Source of the DNA: a virus
DNA: 64,000 bases
Reading direction: 5' to 3' (one strand)
IMG/VR virus record: IMGVR_UViG_3300021964_000047
Coordinates: 1 to 64,000 of that record
Positions 35,949 through 45,314 of this stretch are shown piece by piece (positions within the stretch are counted from its first letter, which is position 1; each line of letters begins with the position of its first letter). Below the pieces are notes generated by a model. It saw only the letters and a list, made by a program, of their open reading frames with translations, was not told the origin of the DNA and did not search any database. A program made the translations under genes and the position numbers.

Positions 35949-36643
35949 AATTATTAATGGAAAACTGGAGAACCTTTCTTAAAGAATCAAGAATAACTCT
36001 TGATGATGTTGCTTTGTATCAAGTCCGTCATGACTCTGGTTTTTATTTCATTTTATATCGTGTCTATAACCATCCGGCAATCCAACGAGATGTTGTGAGT
36101 GTTATCGGGAGAATCACTGTCAGCCCGACTCTCGAACCATGTATTCCAGAAACATATCAAGTAGATTCTATTTATGTTGATAAACCTTATCGCGATATGG
36201 GATTCGGTAGTACGTTATATAATATAGCTTTTCTATTTGCCGATTATAGAAAAATGGGACTAACCTCCGATAAAGTGGTCGGAACCAATAAAAAAGCAGC
36301 AGATCAATGGCTAAAGTTTGATAACAGATCGAATTATGTAAAAAAAGCAACCTCTCAAGGAAATGATAAATTCGATTATACAGGCCGCGAAACTCCTTTA
36401 GATCCAGATGATGATTGCTCAATGCCGGCAATGACTCATAAGAATGCCACAGACCACAGTTTTATTAAAACAGATGCTGCTTCTTTCAGAAGCAAATATT
36501 TGGAAATGCATAAGCTACATCCTGTAAATGTTGATAAAGTTTTAAAAACAAGGATGTTCAGAGACCAAGCAGCATTTGAGAAATATATTGAAAGACAAGC
36601 TGAAGATGATTTTCAATTAAATTATGCGGATGAACCAGAATAA
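35945..36643 (+). CDS. Tagged GNAT-type acetyltransferase-like protein
   Basis: A 232-residue protein. It begins MKLLMENWRTFLKES, close in form to T4's capsid-targeting MKTYQEFIAE and with an LKE-S cleavage-like site. About residues 70-125 resemble a GNAT fold: VDSIYVDKPYRDMGFGSTLY supplies the acetyl-CoA loop (R-D-M-G-F-G), then ADYRKMGLTSDKVVG and a YVKK end. If both readings are right, it is an enzyme packaged in the virion and injected at infection, comparable in logic to T4 Alt. The substrate is unknown. Confidence 0.65.
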   Translation: MKLLMENWRTFLKESRITLDDVALYQVRHDSGFYFILYRVYNHPAIQRDVVSVIGRITVSPTLEPCIPETYQVDSIYVDKPYRDMGFGSTLYNIAFLFADYRKMGLTSDKVVGTNKKAADQWLKFDNRSNYVKKATSQGNDKFDYTGRETPLDPDDDCSMPAMTHKNATDHSFIKTDAASFRSKYLEMHKLHPVNVDKVLKTRMFRDQAAFEKYIERQAEDDFQLNYADEPE

Positions 36644-36644
36644 A

Positions 36645-38354
36645 ATGAAGTTATTATTTGAAAATTGGAGAAAATACCTTAATGAATCAAAAGACATCGA
36701 TCTTTTGCATGATCAGATTTATCGCTATGAAGATATGAGAATCTCATTTGCAAAAAAGATTTCTGATATTCTTTTCTTATATCAAGGCAAGAACTCAATT
36801 TCAGGTGTTGATTTGCAAGATAGAATAACACTTGCTGCGAAGCCAAACACACAAGTTCAATTATCTGATGGTTTTGTTGCAAAGACACCAACACAAGAAG
36901 AAATTAATTTGTTCAGACAAGAAGCAGAAATGCTATTCGATTCTCTCGAGGCAGACAGAACTAAGATCGCACAAACATATGACACCCTCGCCAAACAATT
37001 TGACAAATATATTGATTTATTTATTAAACTCACAAACGACTCCGAAGATCAATCTTACGAAGGCCGTCTTGAACACATTCAGGATCTTGTCAAGCAAATA
37101 GGTTACGAAGAAGAGCCAATTTATTCCGAAGAACAACGAGACTTCGTTCAATCTCTTATCGTCAAGCCGCTTAAAGGTACAAAGGACCCAAAGCATCCGT
37201 TCCCTGTTGGTTCTGTCAAAGACAAGAAAATGAAGAAACTTGGTCTTTCGGGGCTTCTCGAGCCTTTGCGAAAGCAATTCAAGCCAACTCGCAACGGCGG
37301 CCTTTCAAAAGGTAAAATCAAAGCTTATAACGATGCTCTTGGAGAGATCTGGGGATCGATGGCCGATTTGGTTCTCAAGCCAACGCACGAAGAAGCAATG
37401 GCCAAGCTGGGACCTGTTGGCGAGTCAATCTTCGCTGGAGATCCTTTGAAATATAAAGTAAGGATTCCTCGAGGACAGAACGTTTTTAAAAGAGAGACAG
37501 ACAGAGAGAACTCCGAGTTTATTCCTGTTACTGAATTCACTAAAGACAAATATCAGCTTGCACTCATGCATTATTTTAATCCCAACAACCTTCGAATGAA
37601 TGCTCAGTTAGCTGACGAAGGGGCAGATAAATCAGACGCAGAGATTAGAGCTCTGCAAGCACAGCTTGGTACGACAAGCGATCCAATGGAACAGCGTATC
37701 ATTCAAGGCCAAATAGCAAGAAAGAAACTTGAACGCAATATGAATCGCAAAAGAGCAAGACTTATACGTAAAGACATGCAAATGTATAAGACTGGCTTCG
37801 AAAACAGAATGGAAGGAAAAGACTCTGCTCTGCCTATTCCTCGACGATATGGTACAGCTCAATATACAGGCTACGGTCAAGCATCCGGATTTGACAATCT
37901 TGCGTTCGGTGGCGCACCAGCCAACATTTACAAAGACACCGGTGTGAAAGGAAGAACTGTTGAGGACGAAGATGATGTTCTTAGAACATTAGAATATTAT
38001 CTAGATGAAGTTGGCGGAGAGATTCCAAGCCCAATGCAAGATATCTATAACAGTGCTAGCGATGAAGATAAATATGCTGTTCAATCAATGTTGTTTTTAA
38101 ATTATGTTCACACAACCAAAGTTTCAGCGGAGCTCGCCCCAAGAGAACCAGAACCAGCATCACCAACCGGAGGCATTGAGTCTCTTGATGATCTCGACAT
38201 GGACGACCTCGATTATTATATGAACGAACTTAACTTCGCCGATGCTCCTGTCCAAGGAACGGGCGATGATGGTGATATCGATCTTGATGATCCAGAGAAC
38301 ATTGAATGGATGGTCGGAGAGATAAATAAAATAATGCAATCGGAGGCAACATAG
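36645..38354 (+). CDS. Tagged protein 5: large candidate internal head protein
   Basis: A 569-residue protein beginning MKLLFENWRKYLNES, with an LNE-S cleavage-like site, 1 nt after the previous stop. Residues 1-170 are helical and charged. A basic centre follows (KKLERNMNRKRARLIRK), and the end is very acidic (DLDMDDLDYYMNEL, DDGDIDLDDPEN). No enzyme motif is recognised. Size, tag and charge pattern fit a major internal or core protein of the head. Confidence 0.75.
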   Translation: MKLLFENWRKYLNESKDIDLLHDQIYRYEDMRISFAKKISDILFLYQGKNSISGVDLQDRITLAAKPNTQVQLSDGFVAKTPTQEEINLFRQEAEMLFDSLEADRTKIAQTYDTLAKQFDKYIDLFIKLTNDSEDQSYEGRLEHIQDLVKQIGYEEEPIYSEEQRDFVQSLIVKPLKGTKDPKHPFPVGSVKDKKMKKLGLSGLLEPLRKQFKPTRNGGLSKGKIKAYNDALGEIWGSMADLVLKPTHEEAMAKLGPVGESIFAGDPLKYKVRIPRGQNVFKRETDRENSEFIPVTEFTKDKYQLALMHYFNPNNLRMNAQLADEGADKSDAEIRALQAQLGTTSDPMEQRIIQGQIARKKLERNMNRKRARLIRKDMQMYKTGFENRMEGKDSALPIPRRYGTAQYTGYGQASGFDNLAFGGAPANIYKDTGVKGRTVEDEDDVLRTLEYYLDEVGGEIPSPMQDIYNSASDEDKYAVQSMLFLNYVHTTKVSAELAPREPEPASPTGGIESLDDLDMDDLDYYMNELNFADAPVQGTGDDGDIDLDDPENIEWMVGEINKIMQSEAT

Positions 38355-38362
38355 AACTCAAT

Positions 38363-39160
38363 TTGCCAAAGATTGTCCTCGGACGAACAATTAAGTCTCT
38401 TCTTTATGCTTACAAGAATGAGATTCCAATTATTGTTCATCAACCAATAAAGCCGAGCGATGTTGAGTTCATTGGAAAGAATCATGACTTTGATTTTCTT
38501 TGTTTCGAACGAAAGCCAACTTACGGAGAAGTGTGGGATCGCTTGACCTTTGCTCTCGGAATGGGCGGCTATATGATCGCCCCAGATTTAATAACAAACT
38601 TCCGTCACGATACCGAAACAAAAACAATAACAATTGTTTCAAAACAAAGTTCTCGATTTATCGTTAAATATCAAGAGGTTATTGAGCCCGATCTCGGAGA
38701 AACAGGCAATGTTTATGTTTATGATTGGTTTGATGTGAGAACAGGCTCAAAAGATTTCCCCGATATAATGAGAGGAGAAGATGATCATCCTCAAAAGTTG
38801 GTGTTCTATGATTCAAGACGACAGAAGGTTCGCAATGGTTTGAAAGACTTTGTTGCAATCTCGAAGGTCAAAGAAACAAAGCTAAACTCTTGGGATTACA
38901 GCGAGGTCGCTGTTGAATACGCTTGCTATAAGTTATTCAAAAAGCACAATCTCAAAGGCGCACCAAACGGCTACACAAGGCACGGCAAGCAAAGATATTA
39001 TCCAGTTAAAATAGAGCATGCTTGGCGCGAGATCAAAAGCGAAATTAAATCTTTACACACATTAGAGGAACTATGCAAAATGAAGCAAAAGGGAAATCAC
39101 CTGACGAACTTAACGACAAACCTTTTCTCGACAACCAAAACTTCCACCTCGCAGGAGTAA
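38363..39160 (+). CDS. Conserved-type phage protein, unusual start region
   Basis: A 265-residue protein of unknown function. The only standard start is TTG 38363, but GGAGG (38342-38346) is 16 nt away. An in-frame ATA at 38351 is only 4 nt from GGAGG and would add IELN. Segments PKIVLGRTIKSLLYAYKNEIPII and MIAPDLITNFRHD resemble a phage protein paired with a nucleotidyltransferase-like gene in marine phages, from memory. It overlaps the next gene by 88 nt. Confidence 0.7.
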   Translation: MPKIVLGRTIKSLLYAYKNEIPIIVHQPIKPSDVEFIGKNHDFDFLCFERKPTYGEVWDRLTFALGMGGYMIAPDLITNFRHDTETKTITIVSKQSSRFIVKYQEVIEPDLGETGNVYVYDWFDVRTGSKDFPDIMRGEDDHPQKLVFYDSRRQKVRNGLKDFVAISKVKETKLNSWDYSEVAVEYACYKLFKKHNLKGAPNGYTRHGKQRYYPVKIEHAWREIKSEIKSLHTLEELCKMKQKGNHLTNLTTNLFSTTKTSTSQE

Positions 39161-40023
39161 TCCCTGTCGCAGGTCATAAGCTTGACTTTGGAATGGAATG
39201 GGATGAAGCCCTTGCTCCAATCTCTCCGAACTATACCTTAATTGAGAACGCTGTCTACGAATGCGCTTGGGCTGGTTGTGATACAATTTGGATTGTCGTG
39301 AACGATGATATGGCTCCTCTGCTTCGCTATCGTCTTGGAGAGCGAGTCCAAGATCCTATTTATGTCAACAGCAAGTTCGCCAAGATGCCGAGGAACTATC
39401 AAAAGCATATTCCAATTTTTTATGTTCCTGTTCATCCAAAGGACAGAGATAAAAGAGATTGTCTTGCTTGGTCTGTTATATACGGAGCGGTTACTTGTTT
39501 AAAGGTCTCCGACTTTCTCTCGAAATGGGTCAAGCCAGATAAATATTATGTCTCGTTTCCTTTCTCCGTCTTTTACTCTCCGGACCTCCGAGAACATCGT
39601 CGCCGGATTAGGTCAAAAGATAACTTCTATGTAACAAAAAATGGATTGTCGGTCGAAGACAACCTCTATGCTTCCTTCACGTTCGGAAAGGAAGAATTCG
39701 TTAAATATAGGCGAATAATTAGGCAAAAAGGCACTGGAATGTATGACCGCTCAAGTCCCAAGAATGAAATGGGAAGACACACCGTTCCGCTTCCAATTGA
39801 ACAAAGATATTCAGCTCGTCATTTTGATTTGCAAGATGTCTTTATTGACCTCGATCTAAGCGAAGAGAATTCAATGGAGCCTGCTTGGTACTACGATGTT
39901 GGCTCGTGGGAACAATACTGCGAGTTCCTATCGTCCGAGGAAAGTAAAAAAATAAAACGTCCAAATCCAATTGTAATGGGATATCGAGAATTTAACAAAA
40001 TAGGACTTGACAATCAGGATTAA
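39073..40023 (+). CDS. Nucleotidyltransferase-like (sugar-nucleotide GT-A fold) protein
   Basis: A 316-residue protein starting at ATG 39073 with GAGGAA upstream. It shows the order of a sugar-phosphate nucleotidyltransferase: AGVIPVAGHKLDFGMEWDEA with a degenerate GxG loop, LIENAVYECAWAGCDTIWIV, then YVPVHPKDRDKRDCLAWSVI. The classical LxxGxGTR signature is missing, so activity may differ. A cupin at 54230 resembles mannose-phosphate isomerase partners. A role in sugar or surface modification is inferred. Confidence 0.6.
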   Translation: MQNEAKGKSPDELNDKPFLDNQNFHLAGVIPVAGHKLDFGMEWDEALAPISPNYTLIENAVYECAWAGCDTIWIVVNDDMAPLLRYRLGERVQDPIYVNSKFAKMPRNYQKHIPIFYVPVHPKDRDKRDCLAWSVIYGAVTCLKVSDFLSKWVKPDKYYVSFPFSVFYSPDLREHRRRIRSKDNFYVTKNGLSVEDNLYASFTFGKEEFVKYRRIIRQKGTGMYDRSSPKNEMGRHTVPLPIEQRYSARHFDLQDVFIDLDLSEENSMEPAWYYDVGSWEQYCEFLSSEESKKIKRPNPIVMGYREFNKIGLDNQD

Positions 40024-40035
40024 ACGTGATATATA
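40007..40035 (+). promoter_or_regulatory. Sigma70-type promoter predicted to start at the ATG
   Basis: TTGACA (40007-40012), 17 nt, extended TGA and TATATA (40030-40035). The predicted start, 7 nt downstream, falls at about 40042, the A of the ATG. The mRNA may be leaderless. Confidence 0.65.
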
Positions 40036-40041
40036 TTATAT

Positions 40042-40680
40042 ATGGGATTTCACGAATTACAATACAAGAAACTGTTAAGCGAACTTAAGTTCAAGAACGA
40101 AGAACTTGAGATTCTCGAAGAGTCTATGCACGAGATTCACATGGAGTTTGAGCAATATTATGCAGACTTTTTGAAAAGAAACGAATTATCCAAAGAAGAA
40201 TTAGAACAATCAAAAACGCCACAATTTCAACAATTCAAGAAAGAAATGGCTGCTCCAATGCCCGAGACCGATGAAACCGGCATAGTTGTCGTTGAGCAAA
40301 TGTCCGAGGAAGACAAAGAAGCAAAGGCTGTCTTTGCGAAACTTTATAAAGAAATTGTTAAGAAGTGTCATCCTGATCGGCTATCAACAGATGACATGGA
40401 TTATTTCAATAAAATGAATACACACTTCAAGGCCGCAACATGGGGCTATAACAATGCGAAATGGTCTATTGTCATTAAGGTTGCTGAAGAACTTGGAATA
40501 AAGCCTCCGAATTATAAAAAGATGAATGGTCATCTAAAGCGCGAGGTCAAAGAATTAGATAAAAAATTAAATCATTATAAGAAATCCTTTGGTTACATGC
40601 TTTACGAAGCCGAGGATGAAAGTTCCAAGGACAATATTATTAAAAACTTTATTTTTGCTTTATTTAGGAGGAGATTGTGA
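40042..40680 (+). CDS. J-domain (DnaJ-like) protein
   Basis: A 212-residue protein. The J-domain core lies at about residues 97-140: AKLYKEIVKKCHPDR with the HPD motif, then FNKMNTHFKAATWGYNN. The N-terminus is a coiled coil (LLSELKFKNEELEILEESMHE). J-domains stimulate host Hsp70. Phages use such proteins to recruit DnaK, as lambda does for replication complexes by another route. No ribosome site precedes the ATG and a promoter lies directly upstream, so a leaderless mRNA is likely. Confidence 0.75.
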   Translation: MGFHELQYKKLLSELKFKNEELEILEESMHEIHMEFEQYYADFLKRNELSKEELEQSKTPQFQQFKKEMAAPMPETDETGIVVVEQMSEEDKEAKAVFAKLYKEIVKKCHPDRLSTDDMDYFNKMNTHFKAATWGYNNAKWSIVIKVAEELGIKPPNYKKMNGHLKREVKELDKKLNHYKKSFGYMLYEAEDESSKDNIIKNFIFALFRRRL

Positions 40681-40889
40681 GCACAAGAAAAACTATATCG
40701 GTTAGCGAGAACATGCATTTATTTGAGGACATATGTGATGGATCTATTTATCTTGAACTTGAAAATGTTGGCGACTGCACATTTGAATTGTGGACCAATG
40801 AAGACGGAACAACGTCGAGAGCTCTTGTTAGAATTAGCAAAGAAGATCTTGAGAAGATTGTAAATGATTATCGATCACGAGAAAGTTAA
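40677..40889 (+). CDS. Uncharacterised small protein
   Basis: A 70-residue protein with a GTG start overlapping the J-domain gene and AGGAGGAG upstream. The beta-rich middle (DCTFELWTNEDGTTSRALV) and a helical end give no known family. It overlaps the next gene by 26 nt. Confidence 0.7.
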   Translation: MSTRKTISVSENMHLFEDICDGSIYLELENVGDCTFELWTNEDGTTSRALVRISKEDLEKIVNDYRSRES

Positions 40890-41124
40890 AATTGGAACCT
40901 TGGTTCGTCTCGAGGAAGGCTCTTACTATTGTGAGATCGCCCAACAATATGTTCCAGTTTCATATTGCCAAATCGGCTTGGTAATTCATATCTTTAGATA
41001 TGAAGTGTCCTCTTATCCTTGGGCCACATTAGGATACAAGTTCCTTGCCGATGTTGTTGTTGGCCCACACAGGCTAAGAGATGTCCCAGATTTCAAATTG
41101 TATGAGGTGAAGAGTGGCGGCTAG
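40864..41124 (+). CDS. Small SH3-like protein ('IGTLVR' variant)
   Basis: An 86-residue protein. VKIGTLVRLEEGSYYCEIA, then QIGLVIHIFRYE, places it with the VGDLV-type small proteins found at 60-64 kb. The ATG lies inside the end of the previous gene. Function unknown. Confidence 0.65.
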   Translation: MIIDHEKVKIGTLVRLEEGSYYCEIAQQYVPVSYCQIGLVIHIFRYEVSSYPWATLGYKFLADVVVGPHRLRDVPDFKLYEVKSGG

Positions 41125-41497
41125 ATATCCGAGAAAATATTCGAGAGAACAAGAATACGAACAACTTTATAATAATTTCGAGCATCTTTTTTGTACGTCG
41201 TTTTGGGGCTTTGAAATTGGTCCCGGATGGTTTGAGTTCATTGCTGACTTTATTCTTAAAATGGACCGTTATATAACAGAGAACGATTTACCAAGAGAGG
41301 ATTACAGAATCATGCAAGTTAAGAACAAATTCGGAACCTTGCGTATCTATCTTGCTGGCTCCGACTTTTATCTTAACACACTAATCGCAGAGACCGAGGC
41401 TCAAGCGAATGATTGCTGCATTATTTGCGGCAAGAAGGCCCTTGGTTCCATTGGGGTCTACACTCAAATGTGCGAGGAACACGTAAAAGAATTTTAA
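41114..41497 (+). CDS. Phage protein with FEIGPGW and Cys-pair motifs
   Basis: A 127-residue protein with a GTG start. FEIGPGWFEFIADFI, then MQVKNKFGTLRIYLAG, then CCIICGKKA and a final MCEEH matches a widespread phage/prophage family I recall only as uncharacterised. The CxxC...C..H set probably binds zinc. Length is typical. Confidence 0.7.
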   Translation: MAARYPRKYSREQEYEQLYNNFEHLFCTSFWGFEIGPGWFEFIADFILKMDRYITENDLPREDYRIMQVKNKFGTLRIYLAGSDFYLNTLIAETEAQANDCCIICGKKALGSIGVYTQMCEEHVKEF

Positions 41498-41507
41498 TAA
41501 AAAATAC

Positions 41508-41536
41508 TTGACAAGTTGCTCTTCGTATGTTATATT
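41508..41536 (+). promoter_or_regulatory. Sigma70-type promoter for dnaE
   Basis: TTGACA, 17 nt, then TATATT with extended TGT. The dnaE ATG at 41568 follows a CGGAGAA ribosome site. Confidence 0.87.
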
Positions 41537-41567
41537 GTATACACAAACAAACACGGAGAACAACATT

Positions 41568-44500
41568 ATGCATTATGTTATATTAGATATTCAACCAATT
41601 GCTAACAACACTGGCTATCCACCGTCAGGCTCTACTATTTCAGCCTTTCCTGCTGATCTGATGGCAGATCTAGGATTTACACAGCAGCAGATTGACGCTG
41701 TAACAGTTAATTTTAGTCATAATTCGGTTAAAACAAGAAATGGCTTCTTTGAATTTACGGCAAAGGTCTGCCCAATTCAAAACGCCAATCAAGCAACAGC
41801 TATTGCATCACAACAAATTGTTGCCAAGAATAATCAATTGCAATCAATAATCGCAAAAAATACAAAAGGTTCAATTGATTTTGTCAATCTCCACGGTCAC
41901 TCTGGTGTGGGCTCACCATTTGATGGGTTTGGTTATCCCGAAGACCATATGAACTTTGCTTACAGTAACGGAGCGAAGGCTCTCGCTTTGACCGATCATG
42001 GCAACATGAATGGCTTGGCTTATCAAATTATGTACGCCAAGAAGATGCAAGCCGAAGGTAAAGACTTCAAGCCAATCTTTGGTGTTGAGGCTTATTTCAT
42101 TCCGTCTGTTGAAGAATGGAAAGAACAACTCGAGGAATACAGAAAAGATAAGAAACTCGCAAAGCAGATTGATGATGATCAATCCGGAACCACGATTGAG
42201 AACGAAGGCGACTCAAAAGGTGTAACCAAACATGATATCAATCGCCGTCGTCACTTGATTCTTCTTGCTCAAAACCAAACAGGATTGAATAACATTTTTA
42301 AAATGGTCTCGCAAAGTTACACTGGAGACAACTTCTATCGTTATCCTCGAATTGACTTTGATTTGCTCTCGAAGCATAGCGAAGGCGTTATCGCTGCCTC
42401 TGCTTGCCTTGGCGGTGTCTATGCTGGCTGCTATTGGGAGAACCGAGAAGAAGGTGACGAAGCCGTGCTTCAAGCAATGCGCGAGGTCACAAAGAAATTC
42501 CAAGATATTCTTGGTGATCGTTGGTATGGCGAGTTGCAATGGAACAATATCCCAGAGCAACATGCGCTAAATCAACATATCATTCAAATTTCAAAAGAAA
42601 CTGGTCTAAAGTTGATCTCGACCTGTGATAGTCATTATCCAAGTCCGGACGCTTGGCAATCCAGAGAACTATATAAAAGATTAGGCTGGCTTGGTAAGAA
42701 GCCAGAATGGGCTAACATGGAGTTGCCTCTCTCAACAGAAGAGATTGGATATGAGTTATATCCAAAGAACGGCAACCAAATGTGGAGGTCCTACAAAAAG
42801 TATTCAGAAGAATGTGGAGTAACATATGACGATGAAATCATCCTTAACTCAATTACAGAAACTTACACTATCGCTTTCGATAGAATTGAATCGTTCACCC
42901 CTGACAACACTGTTAGGTTGCCTAATTTTGTCGTTCCTGCTGGGACTGACGCTACAACATACTTGGGCCAACTTGCTTTCGAAGGTCTTGTAAAGTTATT
43001 CGAGGACAGAGATATTGAAAGTAAAGTTCTCTTTGAGAAATATAGCAAGCGTTTAAACGAAGAACTTGATGTTATCAACTCTCGTGGTTTCGCCAAGTAC
43101 TTCTTGACGATGAAAGCGATTGTAGACAAGACAGCCGAGGTTCAACTCGCAGGTCCCGGTCGTGGTTCAGCAGCCGGCTCTCTTGTTGCTTATGCTCTCG
43201 GCATCACTCAAGTCGATCCAATAAAATATGGTCTTCTGTTCTCTCGTTTCCTTCGTTCAGATGCGAAAGATTATCCTGACATTGACTATGATGTGTCTGA
43301 TCCAATGGTTCTCAAAGACAAGTTGATTGATGCTTGGGGCGACAATGTTGTGGTTCCTATTTCAAACTGGAACACTCTTCAATTGAAATCTCTTATCAAA
43401 GACATTGCTCGTCTTTATGAGATTCCGTTTACAGAAGTAAACACTGTGACCTCGAAGATGCTGTCAGAGGCCACGCCTCTTGCTAAAGCAAGACACGGTA
43501 TCAAGGCTGGTGTCTACACTCCAACTCTCACAGAAGTTATGGAATTCTCCGAGTCTCTTCAAAAGTTCTTCAGATCTTATCCTCAAATCGAAAAGCATTG
43601 TCGTGATCTCGCAGGACAAGTTAAGTCCTGTTCCAGACACGCTGGTGGCGTTGTGATTGGTGAGTCGCTCAACGAGTACATGCCGCTTATCTCTTCAAAA
43701 GGTGTTCGCCAAACTCCTTGGTCCGAAGGTCAGAATGTTCGTCAGCTTGAGCCAATGGGCTTCATCAAGTTTGATATTCTCGGTCTCTCAACTCTGCGAA
43801 TGATTGAAGATTGCATTGAGAAGATCCTTCGTCGGCATCACGGCATCGCCAACCCAACGTTCGAGGACATAAAGAAATTTTATGATGCCAATCTTCATCC
43901 AGATAAGATCGACCTTAATGACCAAGAGGTTTACAAGAACATCTTTCACGAAGGCAAATGGATCGGAATCTTCCAATTCACAGAGAACGGAGCACAAACC
44001 TTTGCTCAACAAGTAAAGCCTTGCTCTATCATTGATATCTCTGCTATCACTTCTATTTATCGTCCCGGTCCTTTGTCTGCTGGCGTTGACCGACAGTATG
44101 TTGCCGCTCACAACAACCCTGAAGATGTGAGATACATCAATGATTATGTTCAAGATGTAACAGAAGAGACACACGGCTTTCTTATCTTTCAAGAGCAGAT
44201 TGCTATGTTGGCTCACAAGTTAGGTCGCAACCTTACCTTGGATGAAGGTAATCTTCTTCGTAAGGTTCTCACAAAGAAAGGAACAGGCAAAGGCCACGAG
44301 GTCAAAGATGCTATTCATGAGAAGTTTGTTCTTGGCTGTCAAGACAAAGGCATGCCGCTGTGGCAAGCAGAAGAGCTTTGGCAAACCTTTGAGTATTTCT
44401 CTGGTTATGGTTTCAATAAGTCTCACGCTGTCAGTTATTCTATTATCTCTTATCAATGCGCTTGGTTGTGTCATTACTACTCAACAGAGTGGACAGCGTC

Positions 44501-45302
44501 CTTTTTGGACAAAGAGCCAGAGGCTCGCAAAGAGAAAGCAATCAACTTGGCAAAGCAGCACGGCTATACAATCCAGCCTCTCAATGTTAACAAGTCAGGT
44601 CGTACTTGGGAAATCCTTGACGACACAACACTTGTTGCTCCTTTGACCACAATCAAAGGCCTTGGTGACAAAGCGATTGATCAGATTCTTGCTCACCGAC
44701 CTTTCGAGAACATAGAAGAATTTTTATTTCATGATAAGATTGTATATTCCAAACTTAACAAAAAGTGTTTGGATGCTCTTGCGAGAGCTGGTGCTTTGAA
44801 AGAATTGCAAGACGATCGCTTCACAGGCGACAAGCATTTCTGGACAGCGACATGTGTTGATCGTCCAAGAAAACTAAAGAACCTTGGAGAGAACATTGAG
44901 AAGTATCGTCCTGAAGGCAACTTCACAGACGACGAACGCATTGACTTTCTTGCCAATCTTACAGGCATCTTCCCAATCAATCTTGTGATTGACGAAGGCA
45001 TTCAAAGAAAGCTCGATCAATACTGTATTCCACCAATCTCGGAGTACGACCCAGAACTAGGAATGTGTTGGTGCATTGTTCGCGAGGTCACAAAAAAGAA
45101 AACTAAAGGCGGCAAGTTATTCTATGTCGCCAAGGTTATCGACAATAACTCTGTCGAAACAACAATTCGTTGTTGGTCTGTAAATCCAGAGCGTGATATC
45201 CTGTATATCAATAAGACTTATATGATCAAACCACAATACAACGAAACATGGGGCTTTTCAACCCGAGGGTCCCTTAATAATGCTTGGGTTATGTTAGGTT
45301 AA
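41568..45302 (+). CDS. dnaE: DNA polymerase III alpha-type (DnaE, family C) replicase
   Basis: A 1244-residue polymerase. About residues 1-95 are an extra N-terminal domain with no recognised match. The PHP domain follows (LHGHSGVGSPFDGFG near 107, ALTDHGNMNG near 144). The palm carries GPGRGSAAGSLVAYALG (about 528-544) and PDIDYDVSD (about 570-578) with the catalytic Asp pair. The fingers contain SCSRHAGGVVIG, and YGFNKSHAVSYS is at the expected place. A C-terminal OB-like region (MCWCIVREVTKKKTKGG) ends the protein. It is probably the main replicase with the DnaB-type helicase. No separate epsilon exonuclease was seen. Confidence 0.95.
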   Translation: MHYVILDIQPIANNTGYPPSGSTISAFPADLMADLGFTQQQIDAVTVNFSHNSVKTRNGFFEFTAKVCPIQNANQATAIASQQIVAKNNQLQSIIAKNTKGSIDFVNLHGHSGVGSPFDGFGYPEDHMNFAYSNGAKALALTDHGNMNGLAYQIMYAKKMQAEGKDFKPIFGVEAYFIPSVEEWKEQLEEYRKDKKLAKQIDDDQSGTTIENEGDSKGVTKHDINRRRHLILLAQNQTGLNNIFKMVSQSYTGDNFYRYPRIDFDLLSKHSEGVIAASACLGGVYAGCYWENREEGDEAVLQAMREVTKKFQDILGDRWYGELQWNNIPEQHALNQHIIQISKETGLKLISTCDSHYPSPDAWQSRELYKRLGWLGKKPEWANMELPLSTEEIGYELYPKNGNQMWRSYKKYSEECGVTYDDEIILNSITETYTIAFDRIESFTPDNTVRLPNFVVPAGTDATTYLGQLAFEGLVKLFEDRDIESKVLFEKYSKRLNEELDVINSRGFAKYFLTMKAIVDKTAEVQLAGPGRGSAAGSLVAYALGITQVDPIKYGLLFSRFLRSDAKDYPDIDYDVSDPMVLKDKLIDAWGDNVVVPISNWNTLQLKSLIKDIARLYEIPFTEVNTVTSKMLSEATPLAKARHGIKAGVYTPTLTEVMEFSESLQKFFRSYPQIEKHCRDLAGQVKSCSRHAGGVVIGESLNEYMPLISSKGVRQTPWSEGQNVRQLEPMGFIKFDILGLSTLRMIEDCIEKILRRHHGIANPTFEDIKKFYDANLHPDKIDLNDQEVYKNIFHEGKWIGIFQFTENGAQTFAQQVKPCSIIDISAITSIYRPGPLSAGVDRQYVAAHNNPEDVRYINDYVQDVTEETHGFLIFQEQIAMLAHKLGRNLTLDEGNLLRKVLTKKGTGKGHEVKDAIHEKFVLGCQDKGMPLWQAEELWQTFEYFSGYGFNKSHAVSYSIISYQCAWLCHYYSTEWTASFLDKEPEARKEKAINLAKQHGYTIQPLNVNKSGRTWEILDDTTLVAPLTTIKGLGDKAIDQILAHRPFENIEEFLFHDKIVYSKLNKKCLDALARAGALKELQDDRFTGDKHFWTATCVDRPRKLKNLGENIEKYRPEGNFTDDERIDFLANLTGIFPINLVIDEGIQRKLDQYCIPPISEYDPELGMCWCIVREVTKKKTKGGKLFYVAKVIDNNSVETTIRCWSVNPERDILYINKTYMIKPQYNETWGFSTRGSLNNAWVMLG

Positions 45303-45314
45303 ATCGGAGGAAAA

